Source: Notolepis coatsorum (Eukaryota; Chordata; Actinopteri; Aulopiformes; Paralepididae). From it: a stretch of 64,000 bases of DNA. The stretch covers positions 55,319,632 to 55,383,631 of the forward strand of contig OZ020592.1 of assembly GCA_963971535.1 (NCBI GenBank). The letters are read 5' to 3'. The notes beneath the pieces are model-generated. The model was not told where the DNA came from, ran no database searches, and was given only the letters and a program-made list of their open reading frames with translations. Position numbers and translations under genes: made by a program. Positions 45,284-55,851 of this stretch are shown piece after piece. Position 1 is the first letter of the stretch. Every line of letters begins with the position of its first letter.

Positions 45284-47175
45284 TCCTGGTCACTGATCTA
45301 GAGTCAGTCTGTTAGTGTGAAATAAGGTCAGGAATACAAGTGTTCCTGGTCACTGATCTAGAGTCAGCATAGTGTGAATAAGGTCATGAATACAAGTGTT
45401 CCTGGTCACTGATCTAGAGTTTTTGATTGATTGATTGATTGAAAACTTTATTAACAGATTGCAGAATGGGTACAGTATAGTACAGCTCAATACATACAAT
45501 TGTTAAGGGGATGCAGACCAGAGAAAGACTTTCGTCTTGTTTACATCAGGGTCCCCCATTTTCAATTCATCGTAACATATATGACATACATGACATACAG
45601 ATAGACAGTACTGCTGCATCTATACATTTATGACATACCAGATTTGCAAATACAGTACTGTTTGTGATACAAAAAGAGTCCAGAAAAAAAGAGTATATAC
45701 ATTTGACGTAGAAACTGTACATTGGATTGGGTAGGTGGGGGGGGGGGTGGGGGGGACTGTACATTGGAGGTGGTTGGGTGGGTGGGTGGGGGGGGGGGGG
45801 GGGGGTTGGGTAGAAGGGGTGGGTGGGGGACACTGTACAAACAAAACTGTACATTGGAATATTGACAAGACCATACTTGGTAATTTACTGTACATTGGAG
45901 GGGGTTGTGTTCGGACATTTACAGGGGCCAGTTTCGAATTGCAGTCTCCCTTAGGTGTTTTTTGAGAGTGTTTTTGAAAGTGGGTAGTGATTCACATTCC
46001 TTTACAGCTTTGGGTAGGGCGTTCCACATTGATGTGGCATAATTGCTAAACGTGTTTAGTCCCTTGTTTGAGCCGAATCTGGGTTTAACATGATTTGTGG
46101 AGCTCCCTCTGGTGTTGTGATCGTGGTATTCACCTTTGGGAAGTATTTTGACATGTACATGGGTACCTTGGTCGTGTAGTGTATCTTGTAGACCAGGCCC
46201 ATTGCAAGTTGCTGTACTCTGTCGTCTACTCTAAGCCATCCTAGGTTGTCAAAGTGGGCAGGGGTGAGGTGGGTTCTAAGAGTAAGGTCAAGCAGTAGTC
46301 TGACCAGTTTGTTTTGAGATGTTTGTCATTTTGTTTTTAGCGCCTTTGAGGTGCTTTGGTACCATGAGGTGCAAGCATAGTCGTAGTACCCTTGAATGAG
46401 TGCTCCTGCCAGAGTCTTCAGGGTATTCTTGTTTACCAGTGAGGAGATCCGGTACAAGAATCGAGTTCGTTGGTTGACTTTTTTTATTACATTGGATGCC
46501 ATTTTGTCACATGAAAGATTTGCCTCTAGGATAGAACCCAGGTAGGTAATATCTTCTTCCTTGTGACAATATTGTCACCCACTGTAACTGAGAAGCCGTC
46601 GTAAGAGACAGGACACAGCCATGAGTCAGTCTGTTAGTGTGAATAAGGTCATGAATACAAGTGTTCCTGGTCACTGATCTAGAGTCAGTCTGTTAGTGTG
46701 AATAAGGTCATGAATACAAGTGTTCCTGGTCACTGATCTAGAGTCAGCATGTTAGTGTGAATAAGGTCATAAATACAAGTGCTCCTGGTCACTGATCTAG
46801 AGTCAGCTTCAGTCCGTTAGGCTCAATAAGGTAATGAATACAAGTCTTCCTGGTCACTGATCTTGAGTCAGTCTGTTAGTCTCAATAAGGTCATGAATAC
46901 AAGTCTTCCTGGTCACTGATCTAGAGTCAGTCTGTCAGTCTCAATAAGGTCATGAATACAAGTGTTCCTGGTCACTGATCTAGAGTCAGCTTCAGTCCGT
47001 TAGTCTCAATAAGGTAATGAATACAAGTCTTCCTGGTCACTGATCTTGAGTCAGTCTCAATAAGGTCATCATGATGAATACAATCATGTGTTCCTGGTCA
47101 CTGATCTAGAGTCAGCTTCAGTCTGTTAGTCTCAATAAGGTCATGAATACAAGTGTTCCTGGTCACTGATCAGCA
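45284..47175. repeat. 59-bp minisatellite, interrupted by a LINE
   Basis: Units on the theme CTGGTCACTGATCTAGAGTC, AGTCTGTTAGTGTGAATAAG, GTCATGAATACAAGTGTTC. About two units lie at 45284-45420 and about nine at 46623-47175, with variants lacking or gaining a CAGCTTCAGTCCGTTAG segment. Confidence 0.92.
45421..46620 (-). mobile_element. (AATC)n-tailed LINE, minus-strand copy inside the minisatellite
   Basis: Same family as 17821-18878: the tail reads (GATT)n at 45424-45440 on the plus strand, then the C-rich UTR (G-rich here), then the RT C-terminus. It extends about 170 bp beyond the truncation point of the other copies (46450-46620). A 1-bp-scale frame change near 46138 (CACCTTTGGG) and a stop-like change near 46326 (GTCATTTTG) make it non-coding. 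Confidence 0.88.
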
Positions 47176-47464
47176 CTACTGCTCTGGGACGCTTTGCGGA
47201 GTATTAAATTATGTTGTACATTTTATGAATTGTTTTCCAAAGCAAGACATTCAGCGTTGGAAAATAAACTGTTCTTAGAAAAAGAAAATAAACACTGGCT
47301 TGACAGGAAAACCCACTATGGAGGATTCAAAAAGTAATTAGCTGTCTTTTTATTATCAATTTTATGACCTTATAAAATATGAACATGTACAAAAAAATGG
47401 GTTTAATGAAATATTGAGTAATGCATACCAGTCATTATTATTTAAGTATTATCATTATCACGGA

Positions 47465-48840
47465 ATAGGTTTAATTCATTCAATCTTTATTTATACTCGA
47501 TAATACAAAATACACTGAGTAATTAAACTCATTTACAGTGCCGTTGAGATGTTACATATAAGTGTCAGTGTTTTCATAAATATAAAGACATCAGACAATC
47601 AGAATAATTAAGAGCACATTTTAAAATACATTAAAAAAAATTAAAGAATAAAATGGCAAAAAACGAAAACAGAGGTAATAATTTAAAAACAATTACATAT
47701 TGTGGTGACCTGATTGGTCATTAAGGTTCTAAACCGACCCATAGACACTAGAGTGTCTAGTTTCAGTGTTTCCTGCAGGGTATTCCATGATGTAGGGGCA
47801 AAAAAGCCAAAAGCAGATCTACCAAGTTCAGTACAAACTCTAAGCACTGTGTAAGCCAAAGACTGGATCGTGTACGACAGGGTCCAGTGGTCCATTCCAA
47901 TAAAGAACTAATATAATTTTGACAATCTCTAATTATGGCTTTATAAATAAAAAGATTGCAATGCAACTTACGTCTCTCTGCCAGAGAGGCCCACCGACCT
48001 TATTATATAGGATACAATGGTGAGTACCATAACTATCACCGGTACTGATAAATCTAATGGCTGAATGATAAACAGAGTCTAAGGGCTTAAGAGTGGAAGC
48101 CGCTTCATGTCTATAAATCACATCTCCGTAATCCAAAACAGATAGGAATACTGCTTCAACAACTCTCTTTCTGCTAATCATAGGGAAGTTGGCTCTATTT
48201 CTATACAAAAAGCCAATATTTTTCCATAATTTACTGGCGAGAACGCCCACATGATATTTAAATGTAAGTCCTTCATCAATCCAAATACCAAGGTATTTGT
48301 ATTCTGAAACTCTCTCGATATCAGAACTGTTCAGAGTTGATATATGCAAGTCACTATAAACAATATTTTTGGCTTTGGAAAACAACATTTAGTTTTACTG
48401 GCATTAAGCACCAATTTTAGACTAATAAGTGCATCTTGCAGGGCGTCAATGGAGAGTTGTAAATATTTAGTGGCCAGTTGCACAGAATCAGCAGTACAAT
48501 AGAGAACTGTGTCATCCGCGTAAAGGTGGCTTAGAGATGAGACAATATTATTAATATAAATGGTAAATAAGACAGGGCCCAGGATTGATCCCTGTGGAAC
48601 ACCTTTTGTGATGGGTAGAAGCTCTGATTGGGCATTTCCCATTTTCACACACTGAAATCTTTCTGTTAAATAGTTTTGAAACCAACTGCAAGCACCTGTA
48701 TCAAAGCCAACACACAGCGCAGCACAATGCTTTCCTTTGTCAAGGGCTGATACAATGTCATTTATAACTACAGTAGCCGCCGATATTGTACTGTGTTTCT
48801 CTCTAAAACCAGATTGGTGTGGGTTTAATATAGAGTGCTT
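47465..48840 (-). mobile_element. LINE (jockey/CR1-type RT), minus strand, decayed
   Basis: On the minus strand from 48830: LNPHQSGFREKHSTISAA, then a deletion that joins CVGFDTG to CSWFQNYL, TKGVPQGSILGPVLFTIY, HLYADDTVLY (catalytic YADD), LVLNASKTKCCF, and after a frame shift VSEYKYLGIWIDEGLTF, FLYRNRANFPMISRKRVVEA and AVFLSVLDYGDVIYRHE. It ends in a 3' UTR with tail near 47470. Same family as 38700-42560. The palm deletion removes the first catalytic Asp region. Confidence 0.87.
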
Positions 48841-48843
48841 TGT

Positions 48844-48869
48844 GGGGGGGGGGGGGGGGGGGGGGGGGG
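48844..48869. repeat. Poly-G tract
   Basis: About 26 consecutive G at the junction of the minus-strand LINE with the L1-like element. Such a run is an assembly risk point. Confidence 0.9.
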
Positions 48870-49056
48870 CGCTTGTGAGCAGCAACATGTAACACATGTC
48901 CGATTTGAGCTCTGCACGAAAACAATTATTTAGTTAAATTTCAGCCTTTAGACGAATATTAGAACTTGCTTAAATAGATTATAACCACTCAACAACACAA
49001 GGAAAACTGTTTTTTCGCAAATATTCTGTTAAACTTGAACGACAATCGACCCTCAG

Positions 49057-49995
49057 ATGGCTAGAAAAACCAGGCCTAAATCAACCCCGAAAGTCTCGGG
49101 CACTGTTGAGGCCGGAACGCCCAAAACGGCTGTGCCAGATATGCATTTTACCTCCATCATGCAAGCCATCAAAGACTCGGAACAACGGTTGATGTCAAAG
49201 ATAGAAAGCACTGTGGCTATAATAACCACGGAACTGTATGCTAAGATGGGAGACCTCTCCGACGAACTACGAAAAGAAATAGCTACAGTACCGTGCGTTT
49301 CGGAACAACACGAGGCTATAGATCAGGCTAACCAAGATATCAAGCTACAGGCTACAGCTATACAAGCATTGGAAGAGGGAGCTAATTACTACTCCGATAG
49401 AGTCGCCGAGCTAGAAACGGAGGTGAAATCGATGAAATCTGATATCAAACAACTAACGGCCAAAGCAAATGACCTTGAGTCCAGACAACGCAGAGACAAT
49501 TGTCGGATAATTGGAGTAGATGAACGTTTTGGAGGTGCACGTATGGAAGAAACGATGGCTAAGCTGCTCCAAGATTCACTCAACCTGGACTACACCCCGA
49601 CGATTGACCAAGCGCACAGGAGTCTGCAACCCAAGCCAAAGGATGGGGAACCCCCGCGACAGATTGTGATCAAATTCCACTACTTCCAGGAGAAGGTGGA
49701 TATCCTGAGGAAGGCATCGACTCAACGACCCATCCACCACAACAATAAACAGATCTACATCTTCCAAGATTACACGGTCGCAGTAAGGAAACAACGGGCG
49801 GCCTTCAAGGAGGCTAGAGAGATGCTACGCAGCTGCCCGAATATCAGGTTTGGTCTGCTGTTCCCGGCGATGTTGAAAATCACATCTCCTAAAGGGGAGC
49901 AGAAATCGTTCTATGACCCATCCGAGGCGAAGGATTACATAACCAGGCATCTGAAAACGAGGGACTCGAGAAAACAAGGTGAAGGTATCGGCTAA
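49057..49995 (+). CDS. LINE-1-type ORF1 protein (RNA-binding, intact)
   Basis: 312 residues from ATG to TAA with no interruption. Residues about 30-145 are rich in heptad-like patterns (RVAELETEVKSMKSDIKQL), fitting the trimerising coiled coil. About 146-225 fit the RRM-like domain (RRDNCRIIGV at 145-154, IDQAHRSL at 183-190, QIVIKFHYF at 202-210). About 226-300 fit the C-terminal domain (FQDYTVAVRKQRAAF, LLFPAMLKI). The N-terminus is basic and Ser/Thr/Pro-rich. In LINE-1 this protein coats the element RNA and acts as a nucleic acid chaperone. The intact frame contrasts with the broken ORF2. The family is recognised by architecture and motifs, not by a search. Confidence 0.9.
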   Translation: MARKTRPKSTPKVSGTVEAGTPKTAVPDMHFTSIMQAIKDSEQRLMSKIESTVAIITTELYAKMGDLSDELRKEIATVPCVSEQHEAIDQANQDIKLQATAIQALEEGANYYSDRVAELETEVKSMKSDIKQLTAKANDLESRQRRDNCRIIGVDERFGGARMEETMAKLLQDSLNLDYTPTIDQAHRSLQPKPKDGEPPRQIVIKFHYFQEKVDILRKASTQRPIHHNNKQIYIFQDYTVAVRKQRAAFKEAREMLRSCPNIRFGLLFPAMLKITSPKGEQKSFYDPSEAKDYITRHLKTRDSRKQGEGIG

Positions 49996-50526
49996 CCTCG
50001 TTAGCCAGCTATAGCAATAGCACAGCTACTGCCTGCCGAAGCCAGTCAAGCTATACGTTATTATTATGACAACAGTTAACAGGTTGTTACAATTAATGTG
50101 TTTGTGTATATTGGGATTGTGCTATAGACTTTATATAGACATTAGTTTGCAATAGCCACTGCTCGCTGCTAACTCGGGTCCGGAGCGGACTGTGTATATT
50201 ATATCTCTGGGACAGACTGATGACGTCGTATCTATGCGACCAAATGCTCTCGGCATCTCGACTATTCAGCGGTGATGGAGGCTAAGAGAAGAGAGAGGGC
50301 GCTGAATGTTTAAATATAATTTCACCTGCCATATTAATACCCTCTTACATATATGTGTGTGTATATATATGTGTGCATGGTTGTGTGGGTGTGTGTGTGT
50401 GCTCAATATTCCATTTACCCTGCCTTACATAGATAGTTGTTGGTGGATGCATGCATTGTGTGGATCTACCCTATTTCTGTACTACACTGCTGCAGTGTGT
50501 GTGTGTGTGTGTATATGTGCACGCAC

Positions 50527-51391
50527 TAGGGCTGACCTTCGAATTTTTTTTGGCAATCGAAGCTTCGATTTTAATTCGAAGCTTCGAATTAAAAAAAAAT
50601 TTATTTATTATTTTTCTTTTTTTTTATAATTTTTTTTTTTTTATCTTATGTTGTGGGACTTGTACAGCACTTTGGTAAACTTTGTTGTTTTTAAATGTGC
50701 TCTATAAATAAAGTGGATTGGATTAATGAATTAAGTAGCCCCTTTCGTGACTGTGACGCAGCCAACACGGCTGTGTGATTTAATTCAAGGTGGATCGCTG
50801 TTGTCGTTTGAACAACTTCAGATTTCATGGGAACTACTAATCCCCCAAATCAAGAATGTTTAAGATGAATGAAGTAAGATTTTGATTATTTGAAATATGG
50901 CCTGTGTAGACTAAACTATGCACAGAATTATGTCAGTCTACAAGGTCCGGATTCTACATGGTCCGGCAATGTAGACCTTGTAGACTCCACTACAGACCAA
51001 TTATCAGTGAATGTTCATGCATTTGTAAGGGCTACTTCCACAAAAAAACAAAGAACTCACCAAAACATCTCAGTAGCACCTTCTCTAAATGTTCTATTTC
51101 ATATATGGAGATTCATATGCATTTCTACATTTTATTTCCTATTTTGTTTATTCATCCCAGTATCTTTCTTTCTTATGTGTGGAATTCTACAAGGCATTTA
51201 CATTCACATTTACATTTAGTCATTTAGCTGACGCTTTTATCCAAAGCGACTTACAAGTTCTGCACGACAGGTCATCAGGAAGGATACAACTCTATCAGCT
51301 GAGTAACAATATTCATCAAAGTGTTGCGTGTTACAGTGTAGGTTCGTTTATTAGGACAAGTGCATGACAGTAAGGTTAGTTAGGGTTCGAT

Positions 51392-51422
<31 letters not shown>

Positions 51423-51843
51423 CAGATAATGGTTGAAGAAGTGAGTCTTTAGTCGACGGCGAAAGATTGGATGGGATTCGGCTGTCCTAACTGGGGTGGG
51501 TAGTTAATTCCACCATTGTGGGGCAAGGACTGAGAATAGGCGTGTAGGTGGTGTATATGTGTTTGAGGATGATATCCTTCAAACATGGCAATAGTGATGA
51601 TATAATTTGGGCAGTGCTGAGCTGGGTTACTTTCCTCCAGTGTATTTGTCCCCCGGCCCCACCCAATGGCCCCATGCACACACACACACACTGAAGTAAA
51701 AATAAAATAAAAATAAAAAATAGATTTTTTTTTGAAATAATAATAATAAAAAAAAAAAAATTAAACTTCGATTTTTTTTTAATGTTCGAAGCTTGTGCCA
51801 TCGAACGAAGTTTCGAAGCGTCGAAGTATTTAAGACAGCCCTA
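50527..51843. mobile_element. hAT element with TTCGAA-rich ends
   Basis: Ends TAGGGCTGACCTTCGAA and TATTTAAGACAGCCCTA, with duplication GCACGCAC at 50519-50526 and 51844-51851. The interior holds a LINE-like 3' tail (about 50635-50715, GTGCTCTATAAATAAAG) and an L2 3' end (51200-51545). Confidence 0.93.
51200..51545 (-). mobile_element. L2-type LINE 3' end inside the hAT element
   Basis: Plus strand shows CATTTAGTCATTTAGCTGAC and TTATCCAAAGCGACTTACAA, the inverse of the L2 3' end, then the inverse of the RT C-terminal codons (PHNGGINYPPQLGQPNP read in a shifted minus frame). Short 5'-truncated copy. Confidence 0.8.
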
Positions 51844-52198
51844 GCACGCACACATATATATTATAGGAGGTGGTGGTTGCACATATATGCGTGTATATGT
51901 ATGTGCAATTATTATTATTATTATTATTACTATTATTATTATTTTAATAGGAGGGAGAGGGCACACAATGTTTAGTCAAATATGGGCTGAAATGGCCAAA
52001 TATAATTTCACTTGCCATATTAATACTCTTACAGGTATGTGTGTATGGTTGTATGGGTGGGTGTATGTATGTGTATGTGCTCACTCACTATTTCATTTAT
52101 CCTGTTCTACCACTCAGGATATAGTTGTCGGTGGATACATGCGTTGTGTGGATCTACCCTATTTTGGTACTACATTACCAGCGTGGGTGAGTGTGTGG

Positions 52199-52201
<3 letters not shown>

Positions 52202-52270
<69 letters not shown>
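52202..52270. repeat. (AT)n microsatellite
   Basis: Pure AT run followed by ATGTATATGTG. Confidence 0.95.
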
Positions 52271-52396
52271 GTGCATTTATTATTTCTATATTATTTAATT
52301 TCTTTGAGACCTAACAAGCACAACCTGAATGCAAACATATGACTACTGTTGAGAGGTTATATCAGGAATTTAAAGTCTAGAGGACTGTTATATTAC

Positions 52397-53172
52397 TAGG
52401 CCTGCCGCGATAAGCAATAAATCGATTAATTGCCGCGATAATTAAAATGAATGCAATGATTTTGACGGGCGCGATTAATTGCTATTTGCGCGTTTGTTTT
52501 AATGAGGCGGAACCAGTGCCCCTTGTCAGTCACTGTCCGTGTTGGGAGGCGGGCCGCTGGCTTTACTACAGAGCACAGCACAGGAGCTCCGTGGGGCAAC
52601 GCCACATAGCTTAACTACATTTCTCAATAGTGTTGCTCCTTTTAACCAAGTAGCGTTATTTGTAGTGTAACGTTAGAATAACACAGAATAACGTTAATAC
52701 AATTACATGCATCATTGTTTACAATGAACGGGTGGGGCTAGTCAAAGGACTGGAGACGGGGACAAGTTAAACATGAATTAATTTATTATAACAGGTCGTT
52801 TTCGAGTCGTGCTGTAGTGCCTACGCACCACAGCTATTCTATTATATACTGCTTTGACGCTTCCTCCTCATCGTTGATTGCCTGTAGTAGCTGCATCTAA
52901 CGTTAGTAGCTAACGTTAAAACTAAAAAACACAGAACCGGACGAGACAAGTTGTCGGCTAGGATAATCACAACAATACTTCCGGTCCGGTCGGTGGGCTT
53001 CAAAATAAAAGTCTTAAACACCGGAAAAGACGGAGCGGTGGGCTTCAAAATAAAGGTTTTGGGAAATAAATTTCTCAAAAAAATTCTCTAACCGGTCGCA
53101 ATAATATCGCTTATCGCGATATTTTCGGGGGCAATTAATCGCCCAGCAAAATGTGTTATCGTGGCAGGCCTA
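52397..53172. mobile_element. hAT MITE with CGCGATAA-rich ends
   Basis: Ends TAGGCCTGCCGCGATAAG and TTATCGTGGCAGGCCTA. The flanking TATATTAC and TTTGTTAC match at 6 of 8 positions, giving an aged target duplication. The interior has no transposase; a GGGCTTCAAAATAAA phrase is repeated near 52996 and 53040. Confidence 0.85.
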
Positions 53173-54166
53173 TTTGTTACTATGCCTTAATTGTTCTATT
53201 CGTGCACAGCTTTTATATGGAGCGAGTTGGGTACTTAGTGTTCTTGTTAGATGGTATGCTCAGTCGGTGTTAGAGCAACCTACTTTATGGGGCAGGGTGC
53301 CTCTGGGGAGGGGTATCGAGGGATGTTTGATCGATACTGGACAAGTATTCTGAAGTGGGGGAGGGGGGAGGGAATGGGGGATTGTGTCGTTTTTTGTTTT
53401 TCTTTCCAGTCGACTAGCTCTGTTTTATTTTTATTTTCACGCTCACGCTCGGAACTCACTGGGACCTTAACAAGTGGATATATATATGTTATGGTGTTCT
53501 ACTCCAAACGGATTACATTCAGTCATACTGCAGCCTTTTTAGACTATGGCTAATTTGAACATATTGATCTGGAATACAGGGGGTCTTAATAATCCGCATA
53601 AACGCACAAGTGTACTAACATGGTTGAAAAGGCAGGAGGTGGACGTTGCTTTGCTCAGTGAAACACATCTTTTAAAGGCTGACAGTGCAAGACTTGCAAA
53701 CAAATCATAACATAAGCTCCTCTTCTTTTAGCACTAAGTCTCGTGGAGTAGCCATAGTAGCTAAGCGAAAGTTAAATATAAAATTATTAGACGTGTGGTC
53801 TGATGCAGAAGGTCGAATTACTATTGCGAAGATGGAATACTCTAACAGGAAAATTGCCTATGCCCCTAATGTGTATGACGCTAACTTTTATAATGTACTC
53901 ACTACAGAGATGTTGAAACTACCTGAGTACTCATTTATAGTGGGTGCTGATTTCAATGCCATTTGGGATCCATTGATTGATAAGTCCGGTAATGCTGAAA
54001 CCCACGATCAGAAGCAAGCTTCCGCGGCCCTACGTGACTGGTCTAAAGACACAGGGGTTACTGATATGTGGCGGTTACTCAACTCAACCGCGCGAGACTA
54101 CTCTTTTTTTCTCCGCGAGACATAAAACTTTTCCCAGAATTGATTATGTTTTTTCTTCCTCTAGGC

Positions 54167-55356
54167 CAGGGCTATTCAACTCAATTGTTCAGGGGGCCAC
54201 ATTGTCAGAAACCCAAGGGGCCAGGGGCCGGACTGCCACGGCGCCTCCCCGTGCTATGAATATATGTACACTTGACACAACACGCAACCACATTTTCACA
54301 ACTTTTATTTAACTACATTGCAAAAGTAGTATACTTTTCAAAAAAAGTGCTTCATTTATGTGCCACATCTGCAACATCTCCTGCAAAAAGTGCTTCATTT
54401 ATGACTGTGCAACAACTGCAACATATCCTCTTCAACATTTCAATATAAAAATTAAATAAAAAACAAACAAGTGCATGATGTGCATCTGAACATTCTAACA
54501 TCAACACTTGAACAAAAAAACACATTTATAGTGCAGCTGAGTTTATGAAAAAGTGCTTCATGTCTGTGCAACAACAGCAAATCACAGCATCTTATTAGCA
54601 CTTATTGTCCACTCTTAACTCTCAAACATCAGGGGGGTGGGGGGCAGACAGGCCTAGCCTACATACACACATCTAATGAGAGCGATTGCACTTCTTTGAC
54701 TGGGCAATGGCAGAGAAAGAGGGTTCATAGGAAGTGAGGGCTACCCGCAAACAGTGATGCAAATGCTAATTTGTCAAGGAGGCACGGTTGCTTGTTTTAA
54801 TGGCATTCATGTGAGAGAAACTGGATTCACAGGTGTATGTTGAGCCAAACATTGTTAGCACAGATATTGCCAGCGTTTTTATTTTGGGGAATGTCTTGAC
54901 ATGAATACACTTTATCCAAAATGTTGTGGTGGATTCATTCTCAAGTGCCTGCTTCAGAGCAGATGATGCTTGCATGTCAATTATTTCAAGTTGCAGGAGA
55001 CCTTCATCAATGTGAAGTGATGCAAGGAACTCTTGTCCTTTTGTGGAAATACCAGCTACATTGGCAAATGGGTTGCTCACAAAATGCATCAATTCTCTGG
55101 ACATGTCAAATTCATCAAATCGACTTGCAAAGTTTTCCCTCAAATTATCAATGAAATCTGTCATTAATTGAGTGACTTTTGGCTCAATTGTGCGTGTTAA
55201 CGTTGACATGAAGGAAAAAAAAGTAAAAAATAAATAAATAAAATATATATATAAAAAAAAAAAAAAAAAAATTATTATCATGTAATCTTTGGCGGGCCGG
55301 TCAGAATCATCCCGCGGGCCGGATCTGGCCCGCGGGCCGCCAGTTGAATAGCCCTG
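54167..55356 (-). mobile_element. hAT element with partial transposase, in L1 ORF2
   Basis: Ends CAGGGCTATTCAACTCAAT and AGTTGAATAGCCCTG, with perfect duplication CTCTAGGC at 54159-54166 and 55357-55364. Removing element plus one duplication restores the endonuclease sense (YVFSSSRLFDSF). Right subterminal region is GGCCCGCGGGCC-rich. Confidence 0.93.
54766..55200 (-). pseudogene. hAT transposase C-terminal region
   Basis: The minus-strand frame encodes FIDNLRENFASRFDEFDMSREL, LQLEIIDMQASSALKQ, FPKIKTLAISVLTMFGSTYTC and ESSFSHMNAIKTSNRASLTN. This is the C-terminal hAT dimerisation segment, of the kind found in the Charlie-like/GTF2IRD2-related branch. The N-terminal DNA-binding and most catalytic parts are missing, replaced by poly-A/T sequence at 55215-55275. 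Confidence 0.85.
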
Positions 55357-55427
55357 CTCTAGGCTATTCGATAGCTTTGACATTGACTTGAGGCCCATTG
55401 CACTGTCAGACCACAAATACATCCTCC

Positions 55428-55851
55428 TTAAAGGGGAACTATTTTACTATTTCTTTCACTATTTGGGCACTTTTACACAATTCCTGTGCGTTTATGGAAC
55501 ACCTCTGTAATTATAATTTTTTTTAATTCATTGTTTTGTATTTCTAATCAAGTACTCAAAAACAGCATTTTTCTACCTCAAGATCTCGAGCCGTTTTGAG
55601 GCTGGGCTCCTAAACCACTGTGTGGCCTGGTGGCATCTGCCACATTATCATGCAGCTGAGTCTCTCTGACATCACAAATCAGCACATTTTCAGATGACTC
55701 AGTTCAGTGAGGGTGAATATTGTGAGAGGAGAATTGGAAGAATGCGCCAATATGAGAATTAGAGACATAGATCATATTAATATAAGTCCATATAGCTAGG
55801 AAACAATGCTAAACACTGAAAAAGGCCATTTATAAGATAGTTCCCCTTTAA
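55428..55851. mobile_element. TTAA-flanked MITE inside L1 ORF2
   Basis: TTAAAGGGGAACTAT ... ATAGTTCCCCTTTAA. The L1 frame reads through the empty site as ILLKGSL with a single TTAA, which supports a 4-bp TTAA target. Related to the MITE at 2692. 424 bp, non-coding. Confidence 0.88.

Larger units (their letters stand above)
50306..52205 (+). repeat. Direct duplication of about 220 bp inside the L1-like element
   Basis: TATAATTTCACCTGCCATAT ... GTGGATCTACCCTATTTCTG (50312-50480) recurs as TATAATTTCACTTGCCATAT ... GTGGATCTACCCTATTTTGG (52000-52165). The hAT element at 50527-51843 lies between the two. Confidence 0.85.

Noticed and set aside
44886-45296. A host exon (136-codon plus-strand frame overlapped by a 115-codon minus-strand frame)
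   Set aside because: Both strands are open in a GC-rich stretch, with no recognisable domain and no supporting splice or regulatory context.
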